A stretch of DNA of 64,000 nucleotides from Owenia fusiformis (taxonomy: Eukaryota; Annelida; Polychaeta; Sabellida; Oweniidae). The position numbers and the translations under genes were made by a program. How positions within the stretch are numbered: the stretch's first letter is position 1; the number at the start of each line of letters is the position of its first letter. The stretch spans positions 22,939,985-23,003,984 of the forward strand of contig CAIIXF020000004.1 in NCBI GenBank assembly GCA_903813345.2, read 5' to 3'. The notes under the pieces are model-generated. The model did no database searches and was not told the origin of the DNA. It saw only the letters and a program-made list of their open reading frames with translations. Of this stretch, positions 61,813 through 64,000 are shown in pieces.

Positions 61813-62331
61813 ATCATTTTGTTTTAACAATTTTTTTACCCTTGCAAACATTTTCAATTTTACATTTCATTTTTCACTTATTTCAGCATATTTAGTCCAT
61901 ATATAGACTTTATGATGTCAGCGCACTACATATGTGTCCAACAAATATTTTACCTTTGCAAAGATTTTCAATTATATTTTTCATTTATTTCAGCATACTT
62001 AACCCATATAAAGACTATAAGATGTCCATACACTTCATTTTTGTATCATAATTTTTTACCATCGCAAAAAGTTTCAATTTTACTTTTCATTTTTCACTTA
62101 TTTCAGCATCCTTAACCCATATGAATACTATACGATGTCAACACACTTCATTTTTGTATACTAGTAATAAAATTTTTACCCTTGCAAATATTTTCAATTT
62201 TATTGTTTCATTTTCACTTATTTCAGCATCTTTAGTCGATCTTAAGACCATAAGATGTCAGAACACTTCATTTTTGCATAGCAAACTTTTTACCCTTTCA
62301 AAAATTTTCAATTGTATTTCTAATTTTGAAC
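61813..62331 (+). repeat. ~110-bp tandem repeat, four and a half copies
   Basis: The unit runs ttttacccttgcaaa, attttcaattt, cacttatttcagcat, ttaacccatat, agatgtca, cacttcatttttgtat. Starts are near 61834, 61948, 62054, 62174 and 62288. Copies differ by about 15-25%. Confidence 0.85.
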
Positions 62332-62929
62332 TAGCATGTTCACTATTGTAAAATAGCATGTTCACTATTGTAAAATAGCATGTTCACTATTGTTCAGTAG
62401 CATGTCCACTATTATTCTATAGCATATTCACCATTGTTCAGTAGCATGTTCACTATTATTCAGTAGCATGTTCACTATTGTTCAGTAGCATGTCCACTAT
62501 TATTCAGTAGCATATTCACCATTGATCAGTAGCATGTTCACTAATGTTCAGTAGCATGTTCACTATTGTTTTGTAGCATGTTCACCATTGTTCAGTAGCA
62601 TGTTCACTAATGTTCAGTAGTATGTTCACTATTGTTTAATAGCATGTTCACTATTGTTCAGTAGCATGTTCACTATTGTTCAGTAGCATGTTCACTATTG
62701 TTCAGTAGCATGTTCACTAATGTTCAGTAGCATGTCCACTTTTATTCAGTAGCATGTTCACCATTGTTCAGTAGCATGTTCACTAATGTTCGGAAGCATG
62801 TTCACTATTGTTTAGTAGCATGTTCACTATTATTCATTAGTATGCTCACTATTGTGCACTAATGTTCAGTAGCATGTTCACTAATGTTCAGTAGCATGTT
62901 CACTTATGGTCAGTAGCATGTTCACTATG
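62332..62929 (+). repeat. 22-bp minisatellite, about 27 copies
   Basis: Unit tagcatgttcactattgttcag; variants have gtccac, caccat or actaat. There are no spacers between units, so it is not a CRISPR array. It directly follows the 110-bp array and ends 112 bp before the ORF at 63041. Confidence 0.95.
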
Positions 62930-63040
62930 TGTGCTACATATTCAGAGATGTTCACCAAATTGATGTTTTGCATTATTTATAATTTAATAGTGATACTTTG
63001 AAAATATTAGCATTTAACTATTAGTAATAGAGAAGTCAAC

Positions 63041-63403
63041 ATGCCTCATAGTTCTTCCTATTCATGCGAGTGTGGGAAGACATTCAGTCATGCAACCAGC
63101 ATGTATCGTCATAAGAGAATAGATCACGGACCTAAAAAACGTATCATGGCGCCATCTTGCGAACGGCATCATGGGGGATTTTATTCAATGACAAACTCGG
63201 CAGCTAACCCATGCAATGGTGATAGGACAAAGATGCTTCACCATCCCTTTACGATGATGGTGGTTGGTCCAACAGGTTTGGGCAAGTCTACCTATGTCAG
63301 AGAACTCAATATATTGTCACAATTTACGTTGGCTTATGCAACGCGAGCACTTGACAGAAAGCTGAAGAAATTGCGGTTTCATGCCCTCCAAAACATAAGG
63401 TAA
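63041..63403 (+). CDS. Short ORF: C2H2-like finger followed by a Walker A (P-loop) motif; partial or broken, mobile-element/virus-like
   Basis: 120 codons from ATG at 63041. Residues 9-32 read CECGKTF...HKRIDH, a finger with a C-x-C start and H-x4-H end, seven to eight residues after the start. Residues ~66-87 read HHPFTMMVVGPTGLGKSTYV, a Walker A motif (GPTGLGKST) preceded by a beta-strand. No Walker B follows: the remaining 30 residues are basic and unremarkable, and the frame stops at 63403. A possible donor (aaaacataag|gtaaatgg) lies at the end, so it could be a first exon. From memory, finger-plus-GPTGxGK ORFs recur in aquatic invertebrate genomes, possibly linked to mobile or integrated viral ATPases; this is an unsearched inference. 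No partner genes are visible before the window ends. Confidence 0.55.
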   Translation: MPHSSSYSCECGKTFSHATSMYRHKRIDHGPKKRIMAPSCERHHGGFYSMTNSAANPCNGDRTKMLHHPFTMMVVGPTGLGKSTYVRELNILSQFTLAYATRALDRKLKKLRFHALQNIR

Positions 63404-64000
63404 ATGGCCATTTCTATGCATTGAAAAATAGAGAAACTGAAGTTCGTTAGCGCATCATCGTTCACATGGTTTTCTCTTCATATTACTTCTCATGAAAGTT
63501 GATTGAGTTGGGTTAATTTAAAGAGACATAACAATTTTAAAATTGTGTAAATCAAAAATAAACATGTTTTCTCTTCATGGTGTATTGAATAATTATAATT
63601 TAAAACATTAACGTTTCTCGCCTCTTTTGCTTGTCTTTTTAACGAATGAAGCAAGGTGAAAAATATTATTGTTTTACCAAAAGTCAGTTCACCATCAATT
63701 ATTTATTGCATTATTTCCTTTCTTGAGTTGCATATCGACAGACTATTTACATTCACTTTAATATTCTGAAATCATGTATATTTGTCTCCGGTAAACTGTC
63801 TTGCTACCTACACCGGAACACCCTGACAACGGTAAAGTCAGCTACCGTTGTCACAGATGACGGACTTAACCATCGCATCTACTCTTTAATCACTTTTTCA
63901 TTTCACGGGACCTTATCTCCGCCAATTCTGTGAACTTGTGATGGTATATTATATGAAAATCCAAAGGTCCATTTGTCGTATGGCAAGTGATTTTAGACGG
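63404..64000. other. Right end of window: no gene; contains second copy of the hairpin segment
   Basis: AT-rich. The segment 63812-63905 is homologous to 58175-58270 next to the P450 fragment. No continuation of the finger/P-loop ORF could be recognised. Confidence 0.5.
63824..63853. repeat. 11-bp perfect stem hairpin, copy 2
   Basis: tgacaacggta, loop aagtcagc, taccgttgtca, differing from 58191-58220 only in the last loop base. Confidence 0.75.

Noticed and set aside
62121-62351. 76-codon frame across the 110-bp array
   Set aside because: Repeats of low-complexity tandem sequence; no conservation of frame between units.
62332-62929. Regular repeat resembling a CRISPR array
   Set aside because: Units are contiguous 22-mers with no unique spacers, and the genome is animal.

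Overview
This is animal nuclear DNA: AT-rich, with long GT-AG introns, genes split into small exons, and many short transposon copies. No bacterial or organellar features are seen. The genes have clear animal orthologues (SLC9 exchanger, TMTC4, somatomedin-B and discoidin-domain secreted proteins, cytochrome P450). Together with the mix of Tc1/mariner-, Harbinger- and hAT-like elements, CR1-like LINE fragments and foldback elements, they suggest a marine invertebrate, possibly a deuterostome. The taxon is an inference and is not fixed by any single feature.

Layout. Positions 1-15526 (minus) hold a plasma-membrane-type Na+/H+ exchanger gene, reconstructed as 21 in-phase coding exons. Its C-terminus runs off the left edge. 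Positions 15527-24557 are a gene-free spacer crowded with inverted-repeat elements, including a very young 859-bp transposon with perfect 73-bp terminal repeats. Positions 24566-49548 (plus) hold a complete TMTC4 orthologue in 16 coding exons (759 residues). Its 10-kb fifth intron contains a complete gene on the opposite strand (31357-37204) for a secreted protein with one somatomedin-B domain. The same intron has a mariner remnant and two tandem-repeat elements rich in the core 'aaaatggccgccatttt'. Positions 51406-56615 (minus) hold a complete six-exon gene for a secreted coiled-coil plus F5/8-type C (discoidin) protein. Positions 57691-58172 hold one orphan, frame-broken cytochrome P450 exon. 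The right end (58500-64000) is mostly repeats: a foldback element, a LINE tail, and two tandem arrays. Beside these lies a short ORF joining a C2H2-like finger to a Walker A motif.

How they relate. The exchanger and TMTC4 are divergent neighbours about 9 kb apart. TMTC4 is predicted to act in the ER membrane as an O-mannosyltransferase for cadherin-type proteins, and the exchanger at the cell surface. The two small minus-strand genes encode extracellular proteins. No operon-like or pathway link between the genes is evident. The most unusual signals are splice-site architecture in TMTC4 (the same sequence module precedes several 3' splice sites, and a decoy-acceptor array precedes exon 11), a transposon 9 bp from a splice acceptor in the discoidin gene, and the finger/Walker A ORF next to a minisatellite.
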